Of a stretch of DNA of 64,000 bases, positions 34,883-45,221 are shown piece by piece (the stretch's first letter is position 1; each line of letters begins with the position of its first letter). The position numbers and the translations under genes were made by a program. Under the pieces are notes generated by a model that searched no databases, was not told the DNA's origin, and worked only from the letters and a program-made list of their open reading frames with translations. The stretch comes from Gammaproteobacteria bacterium (GTDB lineage: Bacteria > Pseudomonadota > Gammaproteobacteria > Ga0077536), in contig JAJFJQ010000066.1 in NCBI GenBank assembly GCA_021773835.1, forward strand, positions 124,001 through 188,000, written 5' to 3'.

Positions 34883-35977
34883 CTAATCCGGTGATGTGAT
34901 CCTGAGAACCGCGCGAGCACGGGTAAACACGTCGTCTGGAACCCCGATCGCCCGCTTTAGAGCAACGTCCCGATCCCACTGATTTTTAAACTTGCCGGCG
35001 GCGCGGATCTCGCCAATACCAACCCGACCAAGCTGATACCACGGCGACACAAGCGGAAAAAACTGCAGCGGCCAATCGCTGCCAAATAGCATCCGCTCGG
35101 GCAAGCCCGGGACTTTTAGTGCTTGCTGGAGATAACCCAGTTTGTTTATCTGAGTAAGGCTCGAAATATCGGTATAAAGGTTTTCATATTGTTCGAATAG
35201 CGGAAGTAACCGTTCGAAGTTTCCTTCACCGTGATTTTTTCCAGTGGTCCCAATATGCGCTGCGATAACTGTTACACCGATGTCGAGGGCAAGTTTCAAG
35301 CGCACAGGATCACCTAACTGATCGTCAGCACCGCTAAATGATCGCTCTTGGCCGACGTGCACGAGGAGCGGTAGACCGAGCTCCAGCAGCTTCTCGTAGA
35401 ACGGAATAATGACGCGATCCGCTGGATCGATCGCCATGATCGCCGGGATCCACTTAACCAATACGGCGCCCGCCGCGGCCACTTCTTCCAGGATCACTAG
35501 CGAGTCTTGGCGATGCGGATTGACGCTTGCACCGAACAATAGACCTTGGTGACGAGCTGTCTCGGATCTGACGAAATCATTTGGTACATAAACCTGCGTC
35601 CGCTGCCGATCGAGTTCACCATCGGCATTTATCACACCGTCCATGGCGAGTACGACGGCTTGATGCACCGTTGCCGAATCGTTGATGTGATCCGCGATGC
35701 GTTGAAAAACGATCGCATCGCCACCCACTTCCAATTCCTCGCGGCTAACGCCGAATGCCCGGAGATACCAGGCAAACTTATAACTATCTCGAAGTGCGGG
35801 AGCGACAAAACATCCACTACCACCAGCCCCTATGCCGGCCGTGTGGACGTGCATATCGATTATCGACGCTGGCGCCGCTGCATTGTCTTGTCTTGAAAAC
35901 GCGTTGCTGTAATACCCACATGACAAACATGCACTAAGTAGGTAGACCCGAAGATCGGCAATTCGATTTCGCTTCAT
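34883..35977 (-). CDS. Amidohydrolase-2-type metal-dependent hydrolase, probable lipoprotein
   Basis: The 364-residue protein has a short hydrophobic N-terminus with a possible lipobox LSAC (Cys18). It has metal-binding IIDMHVHTAG, then LPLLVHVGQE, TVIAAHIGTTG and the late aspartate in MLFGSDWPLQFF, the signature of TIM-barrel amidohydrolases of the ACMSD/TatD-like group. It is probably anchored in the envelope. The substrate is unknown. Confidence 0.82.
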   Translation of the reverse strand: MKRNRIADLRVYLLSACLSCGYYSNAFSRQDNAAAPASIIDMHVHTAGIGAGGSGCFVAPALRDSYKFAWYLRAFGVSREELEVGGDAIVFQRIADHINDSATVHQAVVLAMDGVINADGELDRQRTQVYVPNDFVRSETARHQGLLFGASVNPHRQDSLVILEEVAAAGAVLVKWIPAIMAIDPADRVIIPFYEKLLELGLPLLVHVGQERSFSGADDQLGDPVRLKLALDIGVTVIAAHIGTTGKNHGEGNFERLLPLFEQYENLYTDISSLTQINKLGYLQQALKVPGLPERMLFGSDWPLQFFPLVSPWYQLGRVGIGEIRAAGKFKNQWDRDVALKRAIGVPDDVFTRARAVLRITSPD

Positions 35978-36177
35978 GCGTGATTTTATCTCAGGTGCTT
36001 AAGGTAAGAACGAGACGCCCTCAACATTAGCGCAAATTCGCTCGCCTGCGGTCAAGCGCAGGCAACAGCGAATGCGCTTTGCACTCCCGCTTTGCGAAAC
36101 AATCAAGGCCAATCCGCTCCTGGCGTAGGGATATAACATCAGCTACTGTTAAGGCGACGATTTCAAGCTTCGAGCCT

Positions 36178-37269
36178 ATGAGATTTTTTCTTTTACGAGC
36201 AATGGCTGTATCTGCTTTTCTGAGCCACGGACTTGCGTTCGCCGAGAACGCCATGCCTGTTAGTGTTGTGCGTTCAGTGCGCGCAAGTATCGCCGAGGAG
36301 GTTAATTTAACCGCCAATTTGCAAGCGCGTCGAGTATCGCTGCTATCAGCTGAAGTTGACGGCGTCGTCGAAGTACTCGCCGTTGACGACGGCGATCGGA
36401 TCGCCCAACACGACGTCATACTCAGATTGAATAGTGAACTTTCGACAATCGCCCAAGCTCGGGCCACAGCGGAAGTGGATGGCGCGAAAGCCCGACACAC
36501 CGAAGCCAAACGGCGCTACGCTGAGTTAACCGAACTCGCAAAGCAACAGCACGTTCCGAAAACCAATGTTGAGGCCGCGCGTGCCGAGATTCAGATCACC
36601 TATGCGGAACTCGAACGTGCCGAAGCCGACTCCCTACGTGCCGCAGCGCTGCTAAAACGGCACACAGTTCGTGCGCCATTTGATGGCGTCGTGAATCGCA
36701 AGCTCGTCGAAATTGGCCAGTGGGTGGAAACGAGTAGTCCATTGATAGAGCTCGTCGAAACGGGTTTCCTTCGTCTTGAAGCGCCGGTCCCGCAGTTTTA
36801 TTTCAGCCGGGTAAAACCCGGCACTCGAGTTGCCATTCGTTTTGACGCGATGCCGGAGGAGGTGTTCGAGGCCGCCATCACTACAACTATTCCGGTAAGC
36901 GACAGTGCAGCGAGAACTTTTCCGGTACGTATCGATCTAGCAAATGATCGGGGATTGCTCGCACCGGGGATGTCTGCTCGCGTCGTATTACAGATCGAAA
37001 GCGATAACGGCGACACCGCACTTATCGTACCGCAAGACGCCATAGTACGACGCCCAGACGGCAGCGAGACAATCTGGACGGTTGAGGTGGAAGACGGCAT
37101 TACCAAAGCTGCACCGCAAAAAGTCCGCACTGGTCGCGTCTACCACAATAATGTCGAGGTTTTGAGCGGCAACCTCAAGGCCGGAACACAAGTTGTTGTA
37201 CGGGGGAATGAGATACTCCGTCCGGGCCAACCGATCACCGTGGCGGAAGAAACGGCAATGGACATTTAA
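36178..37269 (+). CDS. RND efflux periplasmic adaptor (membrane fusion protein), system 1
   Basis: The product is 363 residues from the ATG at 36178, where a signal peptide starts (MRFFLLRAMAVSAFLSHGLA); the frame extends back to 36079 without support. Lipoyl-like halves (LQARRVSLLSAEVDGVVEVL and RHTVRAPFDGVVNRKLVEIG) flank an alpha-helical hairpin, followed by beta-barrel and membrane-proximal domains. It should link the co-encoded RND pump to an outer-membrane channel. The pump gene begins 12 bases downstream. Confidence 0.9.
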   Translation: MRFFLLRAMAVSAFLSHGLAFAENAMPVSVVRSVRASIAEEVNLTANLQARRVSLLSAEVDGVVEVLAVDDGDRIAQHDVILRLNSELSTIAQARATAEVDGAKARHTEAKRRYAELTELAKQQHVPKTNVEAARAEIQITYAELERAEADSLRAAALLKRHTVRAPFDGVVNRKLVEIGQWVETSSPLIELVETGFLRLEAPVPQFYFSRVKPGTRVAIRFDAMPEEVFEAAITTTIPVSDSAARTFPVRIDLANDRGLLAPGMSARVVLQIESDNGDTALIVPQDAIVRRPDGSETIWTVEVEDGITKAAPQKVRTGRVYHNNVEVLSGNLKAGTQVVVRGNEILRPGQPITVAEETAMDI

Positions 37270-37281
37270 GCTTCGGGATTG

Positions 37282-40200
37282 ATGTTCGTGTTTGAATTTG
37301 CGGTCAATAAACCCGTCATCTTGACCGTCGCGATCTTGATCGTGTGCGTGTTCGGGGTCAACGCGGTCTACCGAGTACCGAAGCAAATGATCCCCGATCT
37401 CGACGCTCGCGTCGTTTCGGTTCGCACGACCTGGCCAGGCGCCACACCGCAAGATATTGAAAAAAAAATAGTCATCGAGCAGGAGGACTACCTGCGCAAT
37501 ATCCCTGGACTCGATCGGATGGTATCGAACGCTAGCACCGGTTCGGGACGGATTGAGCTGGAGTTTCCACACGGCGTCGATCTCAATGACGTTTTGATCA
37601 GAGTGAATAACGCGCTCGCGCAAGTGCCTGAGTATCCGGAAAACGTTGATGAACCGAGGATCGTGACGACCTCGACCTCGAATAACCCTTTCATGTTCTT
37701 CCGTGTGAACCCGCTACCGGGTAACCCGAAAAATATTGACGTACAGATTATGCGGGATTTCATTCTGGATCACGTGAGCACCAAAATCGAGCGTGTGTCA
37801 GGCGTTGCCGAAGTCGAAGTGTGGGGTGGCGCAGAGCGTCAAATCAAAATTTACGTAGACCCCGCATTGCTAGCCGAACGTCAGATCACCTTGCTTGAAC
37901 TTCGCAACGCAATCCGCGGGCGAAATCGCGATGTCTCCGGCGGCGACCTGGATTCTGGTAAACGTCGCTACATTGTTAGAACTTTGGGTCGCTTCCAAGA
38001 CGTCGAAGAGATCGAAGACCTAATCGTCGCACGTCGAAACGGCGTCCCGGTTCGCCTGAGAGATCTAGGTTACGCCGAACTCGATAGCTTCGAGATCCGG
38101 AACGTGTCGTATGCAAACGGCCTACCAAATATCACCATTGGTGTGCGTCGCATGATTGGAGCAAATGTCGTCACCGTTATGGATGACGTGATGCTTGCGG
38201 TAAACGACCTCAATCAGGGCATGCTCGCCGCTCGCGGATTGCACATGACGCTCACAAGCGAGGATGTCCAGTATGTTAGGGACGCCGTACTGGTTGTCGC
38301 TCGCAACCTTTGTATTGGCGCGGTCCTCGCAATTATTGTGCTGTATCTTTTCCTATCTTCCGGCTGGGCAACACTGATCGGCGCTATCGGTATTCCAATC
38401 TGTACGGTGGTCGCCTTTTTCGGCTTGATGATCGCCGGTCGCACCATCAACGTGATATCACTCGCAGGGGTTGCATTCGCCATCGGTATGACACTCGACA
38501 ACAGCATTGTTGTATTGGAAAACATCTACCGCCACATCAGCGAAGGCGAAGATCGCATCCGAGCTGCAATTGAAGGCGTGCGCGAAGTGTGGCCGGCGAT
38601 TCTCGCCTCAACGCTGACAACGGTCTTCGTGTTCTTACCAGTTGTGTTCGTGAACGAAGAAGCGGGTCAGTTGTATTCCGATATTGCCATCGCCATCGCG
38701 GCGTCAATCCTAATGTCGATGGTCGTGGCGATTACGCTCGTACCGGCAGCAGCGAGTCGCTATCTACGGCCAGCGAACACCACTAGCGCCAAGCCAGGTT
38801 TCCAAGCTGCAGGAAAGGCGATCGCGCGCGGAATTCTTCGATGCATCGAATGGATCATCGATAGCACCGCCCGCCGCATCATATTGATCGTGATGGTACT
38901 TGGACTTTCGGCATCGATTATCCTTGTTTTAACACCGAAAGCTGAATATCTACCAGAGGGTGAAGAACAGAAAATTTTCGCCTTCATGTTTTCGCCTCCG
39001 GGTTACAACATCCAAACCATGGACAAGATAATCCAAGATCTTAACGCGTATTTCGTGCCCTTCGTCGGCGACGATCCGGCTACGTTCGAAAACGGTGAGT
39101 CCGAAGTACCCGCGTTGAACTACATGATCGGTTATGCACGTGCTGGAAGCATATTGCTGATACCCGAGGCAAGCTCACGCCAACAAGTCGACGCTTTAGT
39201 AACCGCGGTTTCGAACCGCTTTAAGCAAGTACCGGGCGTCATTGCATTCGCTTCACGCGGTTCCATCTTCGCCAGTAATACGGGTGGTAGCCGAAGCATT
39301 AATCTCGATATATCGGGGACGGAATTAACGCCGTTATTCGATACAGGTTTTCGCGCATTCATCAAAGCCAACGAAATATTTGAAAATCCGCAAGTGCGGC
39401 CGCAACCGCCAAGTTTGACCATGGGGCAACCGTTGCTTGAGGTACGCCCAGACTGGGAACGAGCAACAGAGCTGGGCCTCGATACATCCAACCTTGGATA
39501 TATGATTTGGGCGTTTACCGACGGTGCCTTCGTCGACGAATTTTTTCTCGGCGACGATAAAATCGATATGTTTCTGTATTCGACTGCAGGTGCGGTCGAG
39601 CGACCGAGCGACGTCGGAAAGGTCTTGTTCTACACTCAAAATGGCGGTGTCGTTCCACTGGAAGCCATCGCCACTGTTCAAGAAACCGTCAACACAGAAA
39701 CTATCCGTCGTGTGGACGGGGAACGGACGATCACCCTGTCGATTATCCCACCGCGCGACGTTCCACTCGAAGTAGGAGTGGAGAAGGTTCAAAGCGAAAT
39801 CATCGATAATCCGCAGATGGCAGCTGGCGACCACGGCATATCGATGCGTATCAGTGGCGCAAGCGACAACTTAACGGCAACCCGCAACGCACTCAGCGAC
39901 AATTTTCTGATCGCAATTTTGGTTTCCTACTTACTCTTAGTCGCGATTTTTTCCCATTGGGGATACCCACTCTTTATTATGCTCACGGTACCGATTGGGA
40001 TCAGCGGCGGGATCGTGGGTCTCTGGTTAATGAATTTCGTTGGTGCTCGACTAGATCAGTTCGGTCTATTGAACATCCACCAACCGTTTGATGTCATCAC
40101 GATGCTTGGGTTTCTGGTGTTGATTGGGACCGTTGTCAATAATCCGATCCTACTGGTCGAAAAGTCTTTGGCCAATCTGCGCCAAGGCATGTCCGCAAAA

Positions 40201-40485
40201 TTGGCCGTGCTCGAAAGTGCGCGTGCGCGATTGCGACCGATTGTCATGTCGACCGTAACGACCGTTTTCGGCTTATCACCGCTCGTGTTCAATCCAGGGG
40301 CGGGTACCGAACTTTATCGTGGCCTGGGGGCGATTGTGCTATTTGGATTATTGTTTTCCTCAATCGTTACGCTAACGTTTATGCCGGCTTTACTGTCGTT
40401 GGTATTTGAATCCAATTCGAGGATGTTCGGATCCGGCGATACGATCCAGCGTCCCGCCCCAGCGACAACCATCGCCGAACGCTAA
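37282..40485 (+). CDS. RND efflux pump (HAE1-type permease), system 1
   Basis: The 1067-residue inner-membrane transporter has the RND layout: first helix, large periplasmic loop, helices 2-6, a second large loop and helices 8-12. Typical segments are VSVRTTWPGATPQDIEKKIV, VSGVAEVEVWGGAERQIKIY, the helix-4 motif AFAIGMTLDNSIVVLENIYR and helix-10/11 segments such as LVLIGTVVNNPILLVEKSLA. It exports hydrophobic compounds using the proton gradient; the substrate is unknown. A TTG directly precedes the ATG at 37282. Confidence 0.93.
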   Translation: MFVFEFAVNKPVILTVAILIVCVFGVNAVYRVPKQMIPDLDARVVSVRTTWPGATPQDIEKKIVIEQEDYLRNIPGLDRMVSNASTGSGRIELEFPHGVDLNDVLIRVNNALAQVPEYPENVDEPRIVTTSTSNNPFMFFRVNPLPGNPKNIDVQIMRDFILDHVSTKIERVSGVAEVEVWGGAERQIKIYVDPALLAERQITLLELRNAIRGRNRDVSGGDLDSGKRRYIVRTLGRFQDVEEIEDLIVARRNGVPVRLRDLGYAELDSFEIRNVSYANGLPNITIGVRRMIGANVVTVMDDVMLAVNDLNQGMLAARGLHMTLTSEDVQYVRDAVLVVARNLCIGAVLAIIVLYLFLSSGWATLIGAIGIPICTVVAFFGLMIAGRTINVISLAGVAFAIGMTLDNSIVVLENIYRHISEGEDRIRAAIEGVREVWPAILASTLTTVFVFLPVVFVNEEAGQLYSDIAIAIAASILMSMVVAITLVPAAASRYLRPANTTSAKPGFQAAGKAIARGILRCIEWIIDSTARRIILIVMVLGLSASIILVLTPKAEYLPEGEEQKIFAFMFSPPGYNIQTMDKIIQDLNAYFVPFVGDDPATFENGESEVPALNYMIGYARAGSILLIPEASSRQQVDALVTAVSNRFKQVPGVIAFASRGSIFASNTGGSRSINLDISGTELTPLFDTGFRAFIKANEIFENPQVRPQPPSLTMGQPLLEVRPDWERATELGLDTSNLGYMIWAFTDGAFVDEFFLGDDKIDMFLYSTAGAVERPSDVGKVLFYTQNGGVVPLEAIATVQETVNTETIRRVDGERTITLSIIPPRDVPLEVGVEKVQSEIIDNPQMAAGDHGISMRISGASDNLTATRNALSDNFLIAILVSYLLLVAIFSHWGYPLFIMLTVPIGISGGIVGLWLMNFVGARLDQFGLLNIHQPFDVITMLGFLVLIGTVVNNPILLVEKSLANLRQGMSAKLAVLESARARLRPIVMSTVTTVFGLSPLVFNPGAGTELYRGLGAIVLFGLLFSSIVTLTFMPALLSLVFESNSRMFGSGDTIQRPAPATTIAER

Positions 40486-40511
40486 CGATCGTCGGGAGCG
40501 GAAAATTCCTC

Positions 40512-40530
40512 GCAGGCCTGCAATGCCTGC
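40512..40530. terminator. Hairpin between convergent RND operons
   Basis: GCAGGC (40512-40517), loop CTGCAAT, GCCTGC (40525-40530) sits between the stops of the two convergent pump genes, which are only 46 bases apart. It may act as a bidirectional terminator, although no clear T-run follows on either strand. Confidence 0.35.
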
Positions 40531-40531
40531 C

Positions 40532-43500
40532 TTAGTTCGCAGCGACAGCGGAGCGACCACTTATCTTCGTTGCAAAGTATCTGCCGAAATCACCCTGTAA
40601 GACAATCAGTGCAGGTACGAGCAGCAAGACAACGAACGTCGTCACAACTAAACCGAAAACAATAGTGATTGCCATTGGAATCAGAAATTGTGCTTGCACG
40701 CTGGTTTCAAATAGCAGTGGTGTTAAACCACCTATCGTGGTCGCTGAAGTCAGGGCGACCGCCCGTAGGCGATCACAGGCACCGTGTATTGCTGCTGCTT
40801 CAAGCGTTTCGTTTTTATGACGTTCATCGATGGTGGTGACTAATACAATCGAATCGTTGATAACGATCCCAGCCAGACCAAGAATGGCGAACACGCTCAA
40901 GATTGTAAGATCCGCTCCCCATAAAAAATGGCCCAATACAGCGCCGACGAAACCTAAGGGGATAATCGACATCACGACTAATGGTCGCATGTAGCTAGAA
41001 AACACCCAGGCCAAGATGATGTAGATCAACGCCAAACCCAAAAGGCCTCCGAATTGCATATCCGACGAGGTGTCGGCCTGCTCCTCTGCGCGCCCGGAGA
41101 ATTCATAGGCAACTCCAAAATTGTCGACAAGCTCATCGAGACCCGCTTCACGCAACCCACGGATCACGGCTCCTGTACTAGTAACAGCTGAATCGACTTC
41201 CGCTGTAACTGAAACCTCGCGACGCCCGTCCTCGCGCCGAATTCGGGCAAACCCAACCTCCTTGCGCATTGTTACTATCGCACCCAGCGGTACTTCACTG
41301 CCGCTGGGCGAGCGAAGGTATAGGCGGTCCAGCATCGATGTATCTACCGCCCGGCGATCGAGTTGGACCCGGATCCATACCTCCTCATCATCGCGTGGAA
41401 ATCGTTTTGCTATGGCACCATCGATTGCATTGCGCACTTGGCGCCCAATCTCTGCGGTAGTAAATCCCATTGCCTGCCCTGCCGGAGTGACTTCTAGTAT
41501 CACTTCGGGTTTACCGACTGGCAGATCGTCATCAACATCGGAAACGCCAGGGTAGCGCTCAACGAGTTGCTTAACCGCAGCGGCCGCAGATTTCAATTCA
41601 GCTATCGAACCACCACGTAATCTGATATCGATGTCACGGCCTGGCGGGCCGGTTTGTTGTGCCTTAACCGTGAAGGTTTCCAATCCGGGTAGTGGCTGTA
41701 CTTCCCGCCGCCAGGCGTCCATCATCGTAGCCGCACTAACCGAGCGTTGATCAGATGTTTTCAATTCGACGATCAAACCGCCAACGGTGTCACTAGAACT
41801 CACTGCTGCCCCGCCTTGTTGGTCGCCGACGGGAAGTCCAAGCTTGCCCAGACTCATTTGCACAAGATCGCTGTTTTCACCCTCGAGTCCCTCAACAGCG
41901 CGGTACAAGGCCTGCTCGACCGCTAACAACATTTCTCGCGTCCGAGTCCGCGACGTTCCGGAGACCATTTCAATATTGGCGTAAATTTTGTCGGCCTCGG
42001 GCGATGGGAAAAACGTATAGCCAACACGACCACCGACAACGCTGGCTACCGCAATTAGCAACAGTGCAATCGCCACTGCAACAGTAACGTAGCGAAATCG
42101 AACGGACTGCGTAACCAATCGTTTAAATGTCCCTTCTCGGAAGTTTTCAAAAGCAACATCGAATCGGAGCTTGAAACGGCCAAGCGCGCTTGGTTCGGCA
42201 ACATCCTCGCTAAGTGCGTGACGTAGATGGCCCGGTAAGACGAAAAAGCACTCCAGCAGGCTCGCCAGCAAGACCGCGACCACGACAAACGGAATCGCCG
42301 AGATAATTTGACCCATGATCCCGGAGATCAAAAACAGCGGCATAAACGCCGCAATCGTCGTCAAAGTCGCACTCGTTACGGGCGCTGCCATGCGATGCGC
42401 GCCGGCAACGGCGGCGCCTAAGGGATCGAGTCCCTGGCGGAAACGGGCTTCCGCATGCTCACCGACGACGATAGCGTCGTCGACAACGATTCCAATCGCC
42501 ATGATCATGCCAAATAGGCTGATCATGTTTATCGTTTGTCCACTAAGCCACATGATGCCGACCGCCGCGAGCATCGCCGCTGGGATCCCGGCTGCCACCC
42601 AAAATGCTACCCGCGCATTTAGAAACAAGAACAGCACTGCGAGCACTAATAGCAGCCCACCAAGACCGTTGTTCACTAGCAACTGGATCCGTTGCTGAAT
42701 GGATTTTGCCCGAATATCGTATTGTTCAAGATTTAGACTTGGCGGTAACCGTGGTTTTAGGTCCTTAATATAGTGATCAACGGTTTCGGCGATATCTAAG
42801 GCATCGGTATTTATTGCGCGCCGAATGTGTAATTCGATCGCCGGTTCACCGTGACGAAACGCGATTCGATTTGTGTCCTTGAAAGCTTCGCGCACAGTCG
42901 CTATTTCGTCTAAGCGCACTTTTCTACCATCAGGTAAAGCACGCACCTCAATCTTTGCGACCTCCGCCGCGGTCCGTTTCAGACCCAGGCTGCGTACCTG
43001 CTGCTCACCACCGGCGATCTCTCCCGACGGCAGGTCTTGGGATGACACGCCGATCCGATCTGCAATTTCAGACAACTTTAGGTCGAATCGACGCAAGACC
43101 GTCGGATCCACATCGACCCAAATTTCTTCGTCGCGAGCGCCGAAGAGGTCAATTTTATCGATCCCTAGATCGAGTAAATCATCACGTATTGACTTCGCAA
43201 TACGCTTCAACGAGCTTTCCGGGAACGGACCGGAAATTACTAATTTCGATATTGTCTCGTACCGAATTATCCGGCGGATCTCAGGTTCTTCGGCGTCTTC
43301 AGGCAAGGTGCGTAACTGGGTAATCGCGGATTCAACGTCGGCTAATGCTTCTTGCATATTGTGCCCAGCCTCGAACTCGATCGAGACGCTCGCAACGCCT
43401 TCATAGGACGACGAAATGACGGTCTCGACGCCATTTAGAAATCGCACCGACGGTTCTATCGCTTGCACTATGTTGCTATCGACGTCCTCAGCAGACGCTC

Positions 43501-43681
43501 CGGGCCAGCTCACGGTGACTGTGACGAAGTCAATGCCGAAGTCTGGAAAAAACTGCCGATTGATTTGTCCGACGGCAAATAAACCGCAGACGATCATTAG
43601 GGCGAAAAGTAGATTAGCCGCGGTGGGGTGGCGGGCGAATAAGGCAATAAGCCCTGGCTGCTGTGTCGACTCGCCGATCAA
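40532..43681 (-). CDS. RND efflux pump (HAE1-type permease), system 2
   Basis: This 1049-residue inner-membrane RND transporter shows VTVTVSWPGASAEDVDSNIV, the helix-4 motif MAIGIVVDDAIVVGEHAEAR with paired aspartates for proton relay, and helix-10/11 segments (GLAGIVINDSIVLVTTIDER). Periplasmic segments such as PGRDIDIRLRGGSIAELKSA fit the family. Its ATG overlaps the stop of its adaptor by 4 bases. It is a different subfamily from system 1, with low similarity by eye, so it is not a recent duplicate. Confidence 0.93.
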   Translation of the reverse strand: MIGESTQQPGLIALFARHPTAANLLFALMIVCGLFAVGQINRQFFPDFGIDFVTVTVSWPGASAEDVDSNIVQAIEPSVRFLNGVETVISSSYEGVASVSIEFEAGHNMQEALADVESAITQLRTLPEDAEEPEIRRIIRYETISKLVISGPFPESSLKRIAKSIRDDLLDLGIDKIDLFGARDEEIWVDVDPTVLRRFDLKLSEIADRIGVSSQDLPSGEIAGGEQQVRSLGLKRTAAEVAKIEVRALPDGRKVRLDEIATVREAFKDTNRIAFRHGEPAIELHIRRAINTDALDIAETVDHYIKDLKPRLPPSLNLEQYDIRAKSIQQRIQLLVNNGLGGLLLVLAVLFLFLNARVAFWVAAGIPAAMLAAVGIMWLSGQTINMISLFGMIMAIGIVVDDAIVVGEHAEARFRQGLDPLGAAVAGAHRMAAPVTSATLTTIAAFMPLFLISGIMGQIISAIPFVVVAVLLASLLECFFVLPGHLRHALSEDVAEPSALGRFKLRFDVAFENFREGTFKRLVTQSVRFRYVTVAVAIALLLIAVASVVGGRVGYTFFPSPEADKIYANIEMVSGTSRTRTREMLLAVEQALYRAVEGLEGENSDLVQMSLGKLGLPVGDQQGGAAVSSSDTVGGLIVELKTSDQRSVSAATMMDAWRREVQPLPGLETFTVKAQQTGPPGRDIDIRLRGGSIAELKSAAAAVKQLVERYPGVSDVDDDLPVGKPEVILEVTPAGQAMGFTTAEIGRQVRNAIDGAIAKRFPRDDEEVWIRVQLDRRAVDTSMLDRLYLRSPSGSEVPLGAIVTMRKEVGFARIRREDGRREVSVTAEVDSAVTSTGAVIRGLREAGLDELVDNFGVAYEFSGRAEEQADTSSDMQFGGLLGLALIYIILAWVFSSYMRPLVVMSIIPLGFVGAVLGHFLWGADLTILSVFAILGLAGIVINDSIVLVTTIDERHKNETLEAAAIHGACDRLRAVALTSATTIGGLTPLLFETSVQAQFLIPMAITIVFGLVVTTFVVLLLVPALIVLQGDFGRYFATKISGRSAVAAN

Positions 43682-44961
43682 TCTACTGGGTGCGCACTTA
43701 CGCTGATCCCGGGTCCGATCTCGGGAAACTGCTCAGCGACAATCGAAGCCGAGGCATTAAGATCGCTCCGAATCAACACCTTGTCGCCGAATTCGCGCAC
43801 AACATCGACTTCGAGTTCTACGAGTCTCGAATCCTCTACGACATAAACGAACCGATCGGCAGAAACTGCTAATGCGGGCAATACAATGACATCGTCGTAA
43901 TTAACGTCGGGAATCGACACCTCGACGAACGCGCCGGGCCGGAGAATTTCGGTCGGCCCACCAGTGATACGAGCATGCAAAATAACGCCACCGGTGGTCG
44001 AGTCGATCTCGGCGCCAACGCGCTCGATGGTACCGGTATAATTGTACGTCGTCTTGCCAAGACGCCACGACACTTCAATCTTCGTGTCGCTCAAGGGATG
44101 ACTATCGACCCCTAATCTTCTAGGCGCGGCCCCCATTATTCTTGCATAGTCGGCGTTTGGTAATTCAAATCGCGCTTCCAATCCGTCCGCCTCGATCAAA
44201 CGACCGATGCTCTCTCCAATGGCGACGCGTTTACCCGTCGCTACTATGATGTCTTGAAGGAACCCGCTGAAGGGCGCGACGACCTTCGTGTCTGCCAGGT
44301 CGCGTTCGGCGCGATCTAGATTCGCGCTGGCACGTTCAATCGATGCGCGCTGCTGCTCGATTTGTGCCGCGAGTCCATCGATCGTTTGTTTACCTTGTAA
44401 TCTCAACTGTCGCGCGGAATTCACCGCCAGCTCTGCGTCATCAAACGCCTTTTCGCTGGCCTGGCTTTTCTTGACGAGATTTGACACGCGATCACGGTCA
44501 CGTTTGCGCAGTTCAATTTGTTCGTCCAGTAGCGTCAACAAGCGACGATCGATCTCGATTTCCGATTCCAATTCACGCAATTTTGACTGCGCTTCGACTA
44601 GGTCGGCACGTCGTTCCCTTACCGCGATATCGTATTCGAACGGATCGATCTCTGCCAAGCGGTTACCCGCCACGACGTAAGCGCCACTTCTATATGAAGG
44701 GTCGAGATAAACCAATCGGCCCGCGACCATTGAGCGTAGTTCCGCTTCTCTTCCGGAGACGATTTCACCATAGACGAGTAACTCAGGCCGAATATTTTTC
44801 CGTTCAGCCGAGATAACCTTTACCGGTCTAACCCGCTCCGCCGGTGGGTTGGGGTGAGCATTTGGACGGGTACCCACAAGGTAGGCACCGACGAGCAAAC
44901 CGACGGTTATGACTGCCGATGGGATCACAATGCGCGACGAAAAACCACTCATAAGTTCCAT
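43678..44961 (-). CDS. RND efflux periplasmic adaptor, system 2
   Basis: The 427-residue adaptor has an N-terminal membrane anchor (about 11-29: VITVGLLVGAYLVG), a lipoyl-like split domain (YGEIVSGREAELRSMVAGRL; TKVVAPFSGFLQDIIVATGK), a long coiled-coil hairpin (about 120-210) and a C-terminal barrel. The lack of a cleavable signal or lipobox suggests a membrane-anchored form. It is the first gene of the two-gene operon with pump 2 and is divergent from the DegP-type protease with 260 bases between. Confidence 0.92.
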   Translation of the reverse strand: MELMSGFSSRIVIPSAVITVGLLVGAYLVGTRPNAHPNPPAERVRPVKVISAERKNIRPELLVYGEIVSGREAELRSMVAGRLVYLDPSYRSGAYVVAGNRLAEIDPFEYDIAVRERRADLVEAQSKLRELESEIEIDRRLLTLLDEQIELRKRDRDRVSNLVKKSQASEKAFDDAELAVNSARQLRLQGKQTIDGLAAQIEQQRASIERASANLDRAERDLADTKVVAPFSGFLQDIIVATGKRVAIGESIGRLIEADGLEARFELPNADYARIMGAAPRRLGVDSHPLSDTKIEVSWRLGKTTYNYTGTIERVGAEIDSTTGGVILHARITGGPTEILRPGAFVEVSIPDVNYDDVIVLPALAVSADRFVYVVEDSRLVELEVDVVREFGDKVLIRSDLNASASIVAEQFPEIGPGISVSAHPVD

Positions 44962-45221
44962 GGTATACGAACAATCATAAACTTTGGTTTGATTCAGGCT
45001 GCATTGAATCGTTCAAGGCAAATCTAACGATACAGGCACATGGCCACCCCAAGACAGTCTATCGACGTCACTTCGAGCGTCGTTGGCGGGCCATCGCCAA
45101 CATAACCGATTTAGTGAGATCTGGAGGGTTCCTTTGAACATTACCGAATTGTAATGTAACGAAACGTGATCGATACGGTCGAAATGCCTGCATCAAATAA
45201 TCTTGAACGAGGAGAATTAGC

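Noticed and set aside
36027-36509. Minus-strand ORF across the start of RND adaptor 1
   Set aside because: It overlaps a clear coding start antisense and has low-complexity Ser/Ala/Thr composition.
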